NCBI GenBank assembly: GCA_051011135.1
Contig: JBPCUO010000010.1
Span: 1 to 23,883, forward strand
Source of the DNA: JACOND01 sp051011135
Lineage (GTDB): Bacteria; Bdellovibrionota; Bdellovibrionia; Bdellovibrionales; UBA1609
Length of the DNA stretch: 23,883 bases
Reading direction: 5' to 3'
Both the position numbers and the translations under genes were made by a program. The notes below the pieces were generated by a model, which was not told where the DNA came from, did not search any database, and saw only the letters and a list, made by a program, of their open reading frames with translations. Of this stretch, positions 6,679 through 14,589 are shown piece by piece (position 1 is the first letter of the stretch; each line of letters begins with the position of its first letter).

Positions 6679-9417
6679 TTAGGTATCCTTTTTTTGTTTT
6701 TGATGAATAGCCGATTGAGCAGCCGATAATCGAGCAATAGGAACTCTATAAGGAGAGCAGCTGATATAATCTAACCCATTTTCATGGAAAAATTCAATAC
6801 TTTTTGGATCTCCGCCATGCTCTCCGCAAATACCTATTTTTAAATCAGCTTTATGAGAGCGTCCTTTTTTAACAGCGATTTTAACCAATTCACCAACACC
6901 TTCTTTATCAATGCTACTAAAAGGATCTTTAGAAAATAATTTTTGATTAATATAAGATGATAAAAATTTTCCAGAATCATCTCTTGAGATTCCTAAAGTT
7001 GTTTGTGTCAGATCATTCGTTCCAAAACTAAAAAAATCGGCTTCTTGAGCGATGCTATCGGCTTGAAGGCAAGTTCTTGGAAGTTCCACCATTGTTCCTA
7101 TAGGTATCGGAAGAGATATTTTGAATTTCTTTTCTGTATGCGTGATTTCTTGTTCAATTTGATCTCTTAAAATTTTTAATTCTTTTCGAAAAGAGACAAG
7201 AGGTATCATGATTTCAGGTTTAGGATGCTGCTTTTTAAGTTTTAATTCTGCACAGGCTTCGCTTAAAGCTCGAGTTTGCATTAAATAAATTTCTGGAAAA
7301 GTGATAGCAAGACGACAACCCCGATGCCCTAACATAGGATTTGATTCTTTTAAAAGACTTATTTTTGTACTTATTTTATCTTCACTCCAATTTAAATTTT
7401 GTGAAAGTTTTTTAATGTCTTCTTTTGTATGAGGTAAAAATTCATGAAGAGGAGGATCTAGTAATCGAACAGTGACAGGTAAGCCATCCATAATATCTAG
7501 TAATTGATAAAAATCTTCTTTTTGCATTACAAAAAGCTGGTTTAAAGCTTCTTGTCTTTCTTCTTTATCAGTGGCTAAAATCATTTTTCTCATAATATTG
7601 ATTCGATTAGGAGCAAAAAACATATGCTCTGTTCGGCATAAACCAACACCTTTCGCTCCAAAGTCTTTAGATTTTTGAACATCGATGGGAGTATCGGCAT
7701 TCGCTCGCACTTCTAAACGAGTGTATTTATCAGCAAGTTTCATAAGTTTAAAAAATTGTTCATTTAATCTAGGAGCTTTAGTTTTTACAACACCTAAAAG
7801 AACCTCTCCTGTGGATCCATCAATCGTAATTTTATCTCCTTCTTTGAGGACTTGATCTCGTATTTTTAATTCTTTATCAACCAGATTGATATAAAGAGAT
7901 TCGCAACCCACAATACAAGGTTTTCCCATACTACGAGCGACAACTGCTGCGTGAGAAGTCATACCTCCTCTTGCTGTTAAAATTCCTTGAGAACTGATCA
8001 TGCCATTAATATCTTCTGGGGAAGTTTCTGTTCGAACTAATATCACCGGTAAATCCAGCTTTTGAAGTTCGATGGCTTTTTGATTATCAAAAACAATTTG
8101 CCCAGTGGCTCCACCGGGGCTTGCTGGTAATCCTTTTGTTAAAATTCTTTTTTTATCGCTTTCATCAATAGAAGGATGAAGGAGGCTATTTAAAGAAAAG
8201 GGATCAATAGATGTTAAAGCTTCTCGTTCATCTATAAGATTTTCTTTCATTAAATCAAAAACAATTTTTAATTGAGCGGCAGAAGAGCATTTTGCATTTC
8301 GAGTTTGCAAAATCCAAAGCTTATTTTTTTCAATAGTGAATTCAATATCTTGAACGAATTTATAATGTTTTTCCAGTTTTTTACATAATTTCAAAAGTTC
8401 ATCAAAAGCATTTGGCATCAAAGTTTTTAAATCTTTATGCATGCCTGCCTTTGTATTTAAAATTAAATGAGGTGTTCGGATACCAGCGACAACATCTTCT
8501 CCTTGAGCATTAACTAAATACTCTCCAAAAATTTGATTTTCTCCTGTTGAAGGATTTCTTGTAAAAACAACTCCTGTTGCGCAATCTTCTCCGCGATTTC
8601 CAAAAACCATAGATTGAATATTCACCGCTGTTCCTAAACAAGAATTTTCTCCTTGCATTTTTCGATAAATAATCGCTCTTGGATTGTTCCAGCTATTAAA
8701 GACAGCTTTAATCGATTCCCAAAGTTGTTCCCAAGGATCTTCAGGAAAGACTTTTCCTGTATATTCTAGAATAGATTCTTTAAATTGAGCGGTAATGTAT
8801 TTCCAATCCTCGGCAGTTAAATCAGTATCAGAAGAGTAGGATTTTTGATTTTTATAATCTTCTAAATGAGTTTCTAAAAGAGAGGGATTCATTCCCATAA
8901 CAACATCGGAATACATTTGTATAAAACGACGGTAACTGTCCCAAGCAAAGCGAGGATTTTGAGATAATTGACTCAAGCCTTCGACTGTTTTTTCATTAAG
9001 CCCTAAATTTAAAATGGTATCCATCATTCCGGGCATACTAATAGGAGCTCCAGAGCGCACACTTAAAAGAAGAGGGTTTTTAGAATCATTGAATTTTTTA
9101 CCAAGTTCTTCCTGCAAGGTTTCAATAGATTTTTTAATAAGACTTTTTACAGAAGAAGGAAGAGATTTATTTTCTTTATAAAAAAGCGTGCAAAGTTCAG
9201 TAGAAAGAGTAAATCCCGGTGGAACGGGAAGTTTGAGCCGGCACATTTCCGCCAAGTTAGAACCTTTTCCGCCCAGAAGCTGATTCATAGCAGAGGATCC
9301 GTCGGTTTGGTTTTTACTAAAGTGATAAATAAATTTATTTGTTTTTTTATGAATCATTTCATCAATTCTCAGTTTACCTTTAGAAGCTTCAATACTATCA
9401 ATAGGTAAATGGCTCAT
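6679..9417 (-). CDS. ppdK: Pyruvate, phosphate dikinase
   Basis: This enzyme interconverts pyruvate + ATP + phosphate with phosphoenolpyruvate + AMP + pyrophosphate in the cytoplasm, linking glycolysis and gluconeogenesis. The 912 residues match the usual length of about 880-910. In order, the N-terminal nucleotide-binding domain starts at LLGGKGSNLAEM (Gly49-Gly52). The phosphohistidine domain has GGMTSHAAVVARSMGKPCIVG, with His489 as the swivelling catalytic residue. The C-terminal PEP-binding barrel has SFGTNDLTQTTLG and GICGEHGGDP, with Cys864 as the catalytic acid. The ATG at 9417 has AGGGAG 8 nt upstream; the resulting leader of about 25 residues before the family core is slightly long, and Met21 is a weaker alternative. 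It lies 12 nt after the glyS stop, an order also seen in some other bacteria. Confidence 0.97.
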   Translation of the reverse strand: MSHLPIDSIEASKGKLRIDEMIHKKTNKFIYHFSKNQTDGSSAMNQLLGGKGSNLAEMCRLKLPVPPGFTLSTELCTLFYKENKSLPSSVKSLIKKSIETLQEELGKKFNDSKNPLLLSVRSGAPISMPGMMDTILNLGLNEKTVEGLSQLSQNPRFAWDSYRRFIQMYSDVVMGMNPSLLETHLEDYKNQKSYSSDTDLTAEDWKYITAQFKESILEYTGKVFPEDPWEQLWESIKAVFNSWNNPRAIIYRKMQGENSCLGTAVNIQSMVFGNRGEDCATGVVFTRNPSTGENQIFGEYLVNAQGEDVVAGIRTPHLILNTKAGMHKDLKTLMPNAFDELLKLCKKLEKHYKFVQDIEFTIEKNKLWILQTRNAKCSSAAQLKIVFDLMKENLIDEREALTSIDPFSLNSLLHPSIDESDKKRILTKGLPASPGGATGQIVFDNQKAIELQKLDLPVILVRTETSPEDINGMISSQGILTARGGMTSHAAVVARSMGKPCIVGCESLYINLVDKELKIRDQVLKEGDKITIDGSTGEVLLGVVKTKAPRLNEQFFKLMKLADKYTRLEVRANADTPIDVQKSKDFGAKGVGLCRTEHMFFAPNRINIMRKMILATDKEERQEALNQLFVMQKEDFYQLLDIMDGLPVTVRLLDPPLHEFLPHTKEDIKKLSQNLNWSEDKISTKISLLKESNPMLGHRGCRLAITFPEIYLMQTRALSEACAELKLKKQHPKPEIMIPLVSFRKELKILRDQIEQEITHTEKKFKISLPIPIGTMVELPRTCLQADSIAQEADFFSFGTNDLTQTTLGISRDDSGKFLSSYINQKLFSKDPFSSIDKEGVGELVKIAVKKGRSHKADLKIGICGEHGGDPKSIEFFHENGLDYISCSPYRVPIARLSAAQSAIHQKQKKDT

Positions 9418-9429
9418 AAGTTAATCTCC

Positions 9430-10725
9430 CTATTTGTTAGAATCCTTAAAGTAAGTTTCAAGTGAATCAATAGAAATACGGGTTTGTTTCATGGTGTCCC
9501 TATCTCTTACTGTTACTTTTTGATCTTCTAAACTCTCAAAATCTATTGTTAAGCACCAAGGCGTTCCAATTTCATCTTGTCGCCTGTAGCGTTTACCAAT
9601 ACTCCCAGAAATATCGTATTCAATAAACCATGTCTCTTGTAGTATTTGTTGAATTTTATGCCCCATATCTATTAAAGGAGTTTTTTTAGAAAGAGGTAAA
9701 ACAGCAATTTGAATAGGGGCTATATGAGGTTTTAATTTTAGAAATACTCTTTTTTCACCTTTAACCTCCTCTTCTCTATAAGCAGAACATAGTAAAGCCA
9801 ATAAAAGCCGATCACAGCCGATAGAAGTTTCAATGACATGAGGTAAGTAGCTTTTGTTTTGCTCAGCATCAAAATACAGGAGTTTTTTTCCTGAAAATTT
9901 TTGATGTTGTTGAAGGTCATAATCTCCTCTGTGGTGTAAACCTTCTAATTCTCTTTTTCCCATAGGGAAATCATATTCAATATCTAAAGCTTTTTTTGCA
10001 TAATGTGCTAGTTCGTCAGAACTATGCTCTTTAAAGTGAAGATGCTTTTCTTCTAAACCAAGGCTTAGGAGATTTGCTTTTCTTCTTGTTTTCCAATAGT
10101 CAAACCACTTATCTCCCTGTTCTGGTGGAATAAAATATTGCATTTCCATTTGTTCAAATTCTCTCATTCTAAAAATAAAATGAGAGGGAGTGATTTCATT
10201 TCGAAAAGCTTTACCAATTTGTGCAATACCAAAGGGAATAGGTTTTCTTAAAGATTGGTGAACATTTTGAAAGTTCACATAAATCCCTTGAGCCGTTTCT
10301 GGTCTTAAATAGACAACCGATTTATCATCTTCCAAAGGGCCCATAAAAGTTTTAAAAAGGAGATTGAACTGACGAGGCTCCGTACAATTTTTAGATTTAC
10401 ATTTGGGACATTCTACTTGATCTGACTCTTTTCGAAAACGAAACTTGCAATCCTTACAATCACAAAGATCATCTGTAAAATTTTCTAAATGCCCTGAAGC
10501 TTCCCAAACTTTAGGATGCATAAAAATACTAGAATCCAAACCCACAATATCTGAACGATGAGTCATGTGGTCCCACCACCCTTTTTTGATATTAAGTTTG
10601 AGCTGAACTCCTAAAGGACCATAATCCCAGCAAGAGTTGAGACCTCCATAAATTTCACTACTTGGAAAAACAAAACCTCTTCGTTTACAAAGAGAAACAA
10701 TAGAATTTAGTTTTAGATTTTCCAT
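9430..10725 (-). CDS. glyS: Glycyl-tRNA synthetase, single-chain class II type
   Basis: It charges tRNA-Gly with glycine. This is the dimeric type found in archaea, eukaryotes and some bacteria, not the alpha/beta glyQ-glyS heterotetramer. The 431 residues start with VSLCKRRGFVFPSSEIYGG and DYGPLG, typical of the N terminus. A zinc-ribbon-like insert follows (Cys88, Cys90, Cys93 and Cys106, Cys109, Cys114). The class II catalytic core has YLRPETAQGIYVNF, FRNEITPSHFIFRMREFEQMEMQYF and GCDRLLLALL. The C-terminal anticodon-binding domain ends with GTPWCLTIDF and VTVRDRD. The ATG at 10725 is preferred: GGAG lies 9 nt upstream, whereas the TTG at 10740 overlaps that site. It leads the tight glyS-ppdK-smc run. 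Confidence 0.95.
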   Translation of the reverse strand: MENLKLNSIVSLCKRRGFVFPSSEIYGGLNSCWDYGPLGVQLKLNIKKGWWDHMTHRSDIVGLDSSIFMHPKVWEASGHLENFTDDLCDCKDCKFRFRKESDQVECPKCKSKNCTEPRQFNLLFKTFMGPLEDDKSVVYLRPETAQGIYVNFQNVHQSLRKPIPFGIAQIGKAFRNEITPSHFIFRMREFEQMEMQYFIPPEQGDKWFDYWKTRRKANLLSLGLEEKHLHFKEHSSDELAHYAKKALDIEYDFPMGKRELEGLHHRGDYDLQQHQKFSGKKLLYFDAEQNKSYLPHVIETSIGCDRLLLALLCSAYREEEVKGEKRVFLKLKPHIAPIQIAVLPLSKKTPLIDMGHKIQQILQETWFIEYDISGSIGKRYRRQDEIGTPWCLTIDFESLEDQKVTVRDRDTMKQTRISIDSLETYFKDSNK

Positions 10726-10765
10726 TAAAAAAAACTCCAAAGTGGGGTTGCTTTAAGCACCTCTT

Positions 10766-10794
10766 TTTATGCCATTAAATAACTTGAGTATCAA
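10766..10794 (-). promoter_or_regulatory. Candidate promoter of the glyS-ppdK-smc run
   Basis: On the minus strand, TTGATA (10789-10794, 5/6) and CATAAA (10766-10771, 4/6) are separated by exactly 17 nt. Transcription would begin near 10759 and leave a leader of about 34 nt containing the GGAG ribosome-binding site of glyS. The -35 overlaps the palindrome at 10783-10795. Confidence 0.45.
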
Positions 10795-10795
10795 G
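10783..10795. repeat. Palindrome CTTGA-GTA-TCAAG in a divergent promoter region
   Basis: Perfect 5-bp arms with a 3-bp centre lie between divergent glyS and mrp. It overlaps the candidate -35 of glyS, and a weaker TTGAGT on the plus strand is part of it. It could be a repressor site or simply two overlapping divergent -35 elements. Confidence 0.35.
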
Positions 10796-10869
10796 CATCG
10801 AGTTTTTACTAGGGTGGCTTTTGATTCTTTGGCTTGTTTATTCAAATAAAAGCAGTTAATAAGAGGTTT

Positions 10870-11658
10870 ATGGAAAAGCCTTTGAAAAATTTTCTTCCTC
10901 TTAAGGGAATCAAGCATGTTGTATTGGTAGGTTCTGGAAAAGGAGGTGTTGGCAAAAGCACTATTGCTTTGAATTTAGCAGTCGCTTTAAAGACATTATC
11001 TTGCTCTGTGGGCATCTTAGATGCTGATATTTATGGCCCTTCTCTTCCTCGATTGACAGGAACTCTTCATCTTAAACCAGAATTGAGTTCTGAAAATAAA
11101 ATCATTCCTCATCGCCGTTATGGAATCCAATTGATGAGTATGGGGCATTTAGTGGAAGAAGAATCTCCTTTGGTATGGCGTGGTCCGATGTTGTTTAAAA
11201 CCATCGAACAATTTTTTAAAGATGTTGATTGGGGACCTCTAGATGTTTTGGTGATTGATTTACCACCTGGAACGGGAGATGTTGCTTTAACGATTGCTCA
11301 AAAAGTTTTTGTCTCTGGCGCTATTGTTGTGAGTACTCCTCAAAATTTATCCCTTTCAGACACTCGCAAAGCTTTAAATATGTTTCCGCAAATTGAGATA
11401 CCTGTCATAGGTGTGGTAGAAAATATGTCTTATTTTTTAGAAAAGTCAGGAGAGAAACTAGATCTCTTTCCAAGAGGTCAAATCGACTTGTATTTAAAAG
11501 AGAAAAAAATTGCAAAATTGGCTGAGATTCCTTTCCATCCTCATGTGGGTTTAAGTTCTGAGTCAGGAATTCCTTTGTTAGAAAGCTATCCTGATTCCTT
11601 GGAGGGACAAGCGATTTTATCTCTGGCTCAAAAAGTAAAAGATTATCTTTTTAAATAA
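10870..11658 (+). CDS. Mrp/NBP35-type P-loop ATPase lacking cluster-binding cysteines
   Basis: This belongs to the Mrp/ApbC/NBP35 branch of the SIMIBI P-loop NTPases, which usually carry and transfer Fe-S clusters. With the ATG at 10870 it has 262 residues. The deviant Walker A is GSGKGGVGKST (about 21-31); then come ILDADIYGPSLPRL (49-62), VWRGPM (102-107), VIDLPPGTGD (128-137) and VENMSYF (183-189). Typical members continue with a CxxC motif that bridges the cluster in the dimer. Here the residues are LEKSGE, and the only cysteine in the protein is Cys45. The N-terminal MIP18-like domain of long Mrp proteins is also absent. A TTG 12 codons upstream is an alternative start. The ATG has AAGAGG only 3 nt upstream. 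tRNA-Arg follows 8 nt after the stop. Confidence 0.9.
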   Translation: MEKPLKNFLPLKGIKHVVLVGSGKGGVGKSTIALNLAVALKTLSCSVGILDADIYGPSLPRLTGTLHLKPELSSENKIIPHRRYGIQLMSMGHLVEEESPLVWRGPMLFKTIEQFFKDVDWGPLDVLVIDLPPGTGDVALTIAQKVFVSGAIVVSTPQNLSLSDTRKALNMFPQIEIPVIGVVENMSYFLEKSGEKLDLFPRGQIDLYLKEKKIAKLAEIPFHPHVGLSSESGIPLLESYPDSLEGQAILSLAQKVKDYLFK

Positions 11659-11666
11659 GATTCAGG

Positions 11667-11743
11667 GGCTGCGTAGCTCAGTTGGATAGAGCAAGAGTTT
11701 CCTAAACTCTAGGTCGCAGGTTCGACTCCTGCCGTAGTCACCA
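11667..11743 (+). tRNA. tRNA-Arg (anticodon CCU), CCA encoded
   Basis: A full cloverleaf can be drawn by hand. The acceptor stem is GGCTGCG with CGTAGTC (two G-U pairs) and the D stem is GCTC/GAGC. The anticodon stem AGAGT/ACTCT encloses loop TTCCTAA, giving anticodon CCT at 11701-11703, which reads AGG. The T stem is GCAGG/CCTGC with loop TTCGACT. The discriminator is A at 11740 and CCA is encoded. It starts 8 nt after the mrp-like stop, so it is probably cotranscribed with that gene. The pilin gene on the other strand ends 4 nt beyond it. Confidence 0.95.
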
Positions 11744-11747
11744 TGGT

Positions 11748-12317
11748 TTAAGATGAGGAAACAGCTTTAGAGACACAACTATTGCTACTATCACATGTAG
11801 CTGTAGTAGCTGTGCTTCCTTCATCACTAGATTTAAAATAGCCTCCATCGCTATCAACACACATTATTGATTCGTCATCAGTTTCTGTATCTGTTGAATC
11901 TGCTTTTGCTATTTCTATTGAGAGACAATAGGAAGTATCTTTTTTTACTACACAAGCAGCGACGGTTCCAGTGCATGAAGTTGCGTCGTTGATTTTAAGT
12001 ATAAACTTATCAAGTAAACCTGAGTTTAATTTTTTAAGCCTGTCCCATTCTTTTGCAATATCAAATGTAGCATCTGCATCAAAAGAAGTTTCTTCTATAA
12101 TGGATTCATTAAATTTTATAAGAACTTGTTTTAAAGCTGTATCTTTTCCTTCGTTTTTATAACTTTGATAAGCAGGGATCGCAACGGTTGCAATAACTCC
12201 TATAATACCCACAACAACTAAAAGTTCTAAAATCGAAAAAGCTTTTTTGGAATTTATTTTAAAAAAAGAGACGGAAAAAAAGGCAAGATGATTTTTAAAT
12301 TTTTGAAACGCTTTCAT
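11748..12317 (-). CDS. Type IV pilin-like protein (prepilin)
   Basis: A 189-residue prepilin. The class III signal is KKA^FSILELLVVVGIIGVIATVAIP, cleaved after Ala26 to give an N-methylated Phe and the conserved Glu at mature position 5. The hydrophobic helix (27-50) forms the pilus core. Two features are less usual: Ala instead of Gly at -1, and a leader of about 26 residues that is itself partly hydrophobic. The globular domain ends in an acidic Thr/Ser/Asp-rich region with six cysteines (115, 122, 131, 153, 175, 181), suggesting disulfides. The ATG at 12317 has a strong AAGGAGG upstream; an upstream TTG at 12365 lies in the promoter -35 and is rejected. It could be a major pilin, minor pilin or pseudopilin. 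The secretin at the window start belongs to the same kind of machinery. Confidence 0.9.
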   Translation of the reverse strand: MKAFQKFKNHLAFFSVSFFKINSKKAFSILELLVVVGIIGVIATVAIPAYQSYKNEGKDTALKQVLIKFNESIIEETSFDADATFDIAKEWDRLKKLNSGLLDKFILKINDATSCTGTVAACVVKKDTSYCLSIEIAKADSTDTETDDESIMCVDSDGGYFKSSDEGSTATTATCDSSNSCVSKAVSSS

Positions 12318-12337
12318 GTCTCCTCCTTGAGCCTTTA

Positions 12338-12365
12338 AGTTTAACATAATAAAAAGAACTGTCAA
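12338..12365 (-). promoter_or_regulatory. Candidate sigma-70 promoter of the pilin gene
   Basis: On the minus strand, a perfect TTGACA (12360-12365) is followed after 16 nt by TAAACT (12338-12343, 4/6). The start of transcription near 12331 would give a short leader carrying AAGGAGG. This is the best promoter match in the window. Confidence 0.6.
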
Positions 12366-12375
12366 AATTTTTTAT

Positions 12376-12404
12376 TTGTAGTTAAGTAGATTTTCTTATA
12401 TAAA
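12376..12404 (+). promoter_or_regulatory. Candidate promoter of the N-formylglutamate amidohydrolase gene
   Basis: TATAAA (12399-12404, 5/6) ends 8 nt before the ATG at 12413. TTGTAG (12376-12381, 3/6) lies 17 nt further upstream. The ATG has no Shine-Dalgarno sequence (TTTATAAA precedes it), so the message may start at or near the start codon. The -35 match is weak. Confidence 0.4.
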
Positions 12405-12412
12405 TTTATAAA

Positions 12413-13204
12413 ATGATTCCTTTTTTTGTTACAATTCCACACAGTGGTCTTAAAATTCCTCCCGAAGCCCATTGGCTTCAAGAACTTCCAGACACTCTTT
12501 TAAACTGTGATGTTGATTTTTATGTGGATGAACTTTACGAATCGGCTTTAAAAAAAAATCAAATTCCTTCTATTCGATCTCCTTGGCATCGTTATGCTGT
12601 GGATTTAAATCGTTTTTCCCATGATATTTCTCCTTTGACAGTAGAGGGAGCTCCAAAATCTTCTTCTCAACAGCCTTCCGATGTTCATTGGCATCGCACC
12701 ACAAAAGGAGATCTACTAATGAAACAAGCAATTTCTAAAAATTTACATAACGAACTTATTGAAAAATATTTCCAGCCCTTTCATCTTAAAATTCGTGATC
12801 AATTTCAAGAGTTAAAAAAACAACAGCATAAAGATATCTTGCTTTTGGATTTGCATAGCATGCCTTCTCAAGCTTTAGATTTTCATAAGGACTCAGGATC
12901 TCAAAGAAAGGACATTGTTTTAGGAACACTTCAAAAAAAATCATCAGACCAATCGTTTATCGATTTAGTCTTTGAAGCTTATCAACAGCAAGGTTTTGAT
13001 GTCGGTATAGATTGGCCTTATCAGGGAGGAGCTATCACTCAGTCTTATGGAGATTTTTCTAAAGGACAACATGTGATTCAAATAGAAATCAATCGCGCTC
13101 TTTATATGGATGAGGTGACAAAAAAGAAAAATAAAAACTTTTTTCACATGCAAGAAAAACTCAAAAAAATTCTGAATTTTATCCACAAATCTTTAGAAAA
13201 ATAA
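12413..13204 (+). CDS. N-formylglutamate amidohydrolase family protein
   Basis: The family (PF05013, HutG/FGase) hydrolyses N-formylglutamate to formate and glutamate at the end of one histidine degradation route; some members act on other N-acyl amino acids. The 263 residues open with VTIPHSG (His10) and continue with DVDFYVDELY, WHRYAVDLNR (59-67) and LLLDLHSMPS (Asp146, His148). Next come GIDWPYQGG (198-206) and IQIEINRALYMDE (Glu225, Asn227, Arg228). These are the expected metal- and substrate-binding positions. The family N terminus begins right at this ATG, so the start is secure despite the absence of a ribosome-binding site. No other hut genes are nearby, so the substrate is uncertain. 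It diverges from the pilin gene. Confidence 0.9.
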   Translation: MIPFFVTIPHSGLKIPPEAHWLQELPDTLLNCDVDFYVDELYESALKKNQIPSIRSPWHRYAVDLNRFSHDISPLTVEGAPKSSSQQPSDVHWHRTTKGDLLMKQAISKNLHNELIEKYFQPFHLKIRDQFQELKKQQHKDILLLDLHSMPSQALDFHKDSGSQRKDIVLGTLQKKSSDQSFIDLVFEAYQQQGFDVGIDWPYQGGAITQSYGDFSKGQHVIQIEINRALYMDEVTKKKNKNFFHMQEKLKKILNFIHKSLEK

Positions 13205-13216
13205 ACCTGTATAGCA

Positions 13217-13244
13217 TTGACTTTTTAAAATAATTCTATAGAAA
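13217..13244 (+). promoter_or_regulatory. Candidate promoter of the resB-ccsA genes
   Basis: TTGACT (13217-13222, 5/6) is followed after 16 nt by TAGAAA (13239-13244, 4/6), which ends 7 nt before the GTG of resB. A better -10 look-alike, TATAGA at 13237, would give a spacer of only 14 nt. The only Shine-Dalgarno-like bases (AGGA) lie 2 nt from the GTG, too close for normal use. Confidence 0.35.
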
Positions 13245-13251
13245 AAGGATC

Positions 13252-14589
13252 GTGAAATCTTTTTTGAAATCCAGCTATCGTTTTTTTATTTCTTTAAAAC
13301 TAGCAGTAACCACCTTATCTTTATTAGCTTTTTTTACAGCCATTGGAACTTTTATAGAATCAAGATACGATCAAGAAACGGCTAATAAAATAATTTATCA
13401 CTCTTGGGTGATGGGATTTGTTCTTACCCTTCTGGCCCTTAATTTATTTTTTGTATTAGTGGATCGGTGGCCTTGGAAAAAGCGACAAATAGGTTTTGTT
13501 TTTGCCCATATAGGTATTTTAACCATGATTTTAGGTTCCATCATAACTAAATACTTAGGCCTGGATGCCAGTTTAAAATTTAAAGAAGGAGAAAGTGTTT
13601 CTTTTGTGCAACTCGCAGATCGAGAGATTAAAATTTATTCCTCTTATGATGGCGCTAAATTCACTCTTTTATACCAAAAAGATGTGGATTTTTTATTTCA
13701 AAGACCCCGGCCAAAAGAGCCTTTTGTTATTGATGTTGCTCAAGAACAATTTTTTATAGATCAATATTTGCCTTATGGAAATCCTCGTGAAAGCTATAAA
13801 AAAGCAAAGAAAGGAGAGCCAGCCGTTCGTTTTTATCTGGAGGGGCAAATGGGCAACTTTGTAGATTGGATTCAATTAGAAAAAGGAGAAAAAACAAAAA
13901 CAAAACCAATGGGGCCTGCTTCGATTACTCTGACTAAAAACAGGCATTACAAACAAAAACATCCCAAAGAGTTAATTTTGTTTGTGGTCAATTCAAAATT
14001 ATTTTATCGAGATCATTTATCTAAAAAAAAACTTAATAGAGGACAAACTTTTCAGACTCCATGGATGGATTTTAAATTTCGATTGATTGATTTTTTACCA
14101 ACATCTAAAAGAGAAATCACTTTTCACCCTCAAAAAACTTCTTCTTCAAAAACTCTTAAAGCGATTCAAGTTCGTTATAAAAAAAATGTTTCTTGGATTG
14201 GGGAAAATTCTTATGCTCGCTTTTATACTTCAAAAGAAGTTTATGCTTTTGGTTATGTGAACAAAACCCAATCTCTTGGTTTTGATCTGAAATTAATTGA
14301 TTTTCATAGGACAAAATACCAAGGAAGCCCCAAAGATAAAACTTATGAAAGTGAAGTAGAGGTTTTTGGAGAAAGAAAACTGATTACCATGAATGAACCC
14401 TTAAAATACAAGGGTTATACTTTTTATCAATCGAGTTTTGAAGAAGATGAAAAGGGAGAAGCGACTATTTCTATTCTTTCTGTCAATCGTGACCCCGGTC
14501 GTTGGGTTAAATATGCAGGATCTTTTTTAATAGTCTTAGGAATTGCTTTGCTTTTTTTAAAAAGAAAACTTTTTCAGCGGAAAAAATAA
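13252..14589 (+). CDS. resB: Cytochrome c biogenesis protein ResB (Ccs1/CcsB)
   Basis: ResB and CcsA together form the System II synthase that carries heme across the inner membrane and attaches it to CxxCH motifs of apocytochromes c. The 445 residues have three N-terminal membrane spans. These lie near 14-32 (SLKLAVTTLSLLAFFTAIG), 50-72 and 79-98 (FVFAHIGILTMILGS, with a conserved His). A large periplasmic domain (about 100-415) ends with the typical NEPLKYKGYTFYQSSFE. A fourth span is at about 420-438, after NRDPGRWVKYAG. The start is GTG; a TTG four codons later is possible. The gene precedes ccsA by 45 nt and the multiheme ActA lies further downstream, so its substrates are probably the Act cytochromes. 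Confidence 0.93.
   Translation: MKSFLKSSYRFFISLKLAVTTLSLLAFFTAIGTFIESRYDQETANKIIYHSWVMGFVLTLLALNLFFVLVDRWPWKKRQIGFVFAHIGILTMILGSIITKYLGLDASLKFKEGESVSFVQLADREIKIYSSYDGAKFTLLYQKDVDFLFQRPRPKEPFVIDVAQEQFFIDQYLPYGNPRESYKKAKKGEPAVRFYLEGQMGNFVDWIQLEKGEKTKTKPMGPASITLTKNRHYKQKHPKELILFVVNSKLFYRDHLSKKKLNRGQTFQTPWMDFKFRLIDFLPTSKREITFHPQKTSSSKTLKAIQVRYKKNVSWIGENSYARFYTSKEVYAFGYVNKTQSLGFDLKLIDFHRTKYQGSPKDKTYESEVEVFGERKLITMNEPLKYKGYTFYQSSFEEDEKGEATISILSVNRDPGRWVKYAGSFLIVLGIALLFLKRKLFQRKK

Noticed and set aside
6466..6729. Plus-strand open frame of 87 codons opposite the smc/ppdK junction
   Set aside because: It mirrors the conserved Walker A coding region of smc on the other strand, has no ribosome-binding site and no recognisable features.
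6678..6737. Upstream start adding 20 residues to SMC
   Set aside because: It would overlap ppdK by about 59 nt and precede the family N terminus MQIRRLEIFGFKSF, which has its own ribosome-binding site.
10726..10740. TTG start adding 5 residues to glycyl-tRNA synthetase
   Set aside because: The TTG overlaps the GGAG ribosome-binding site that serves the ATG at 10725.
12318..12365. Upstream TTG start adding 16 residues to the pilin
   Set aside because: The TTG lies inside the TTGACA promoter element, and the inner ATG at 12317 has a strong AAGGAGG site.
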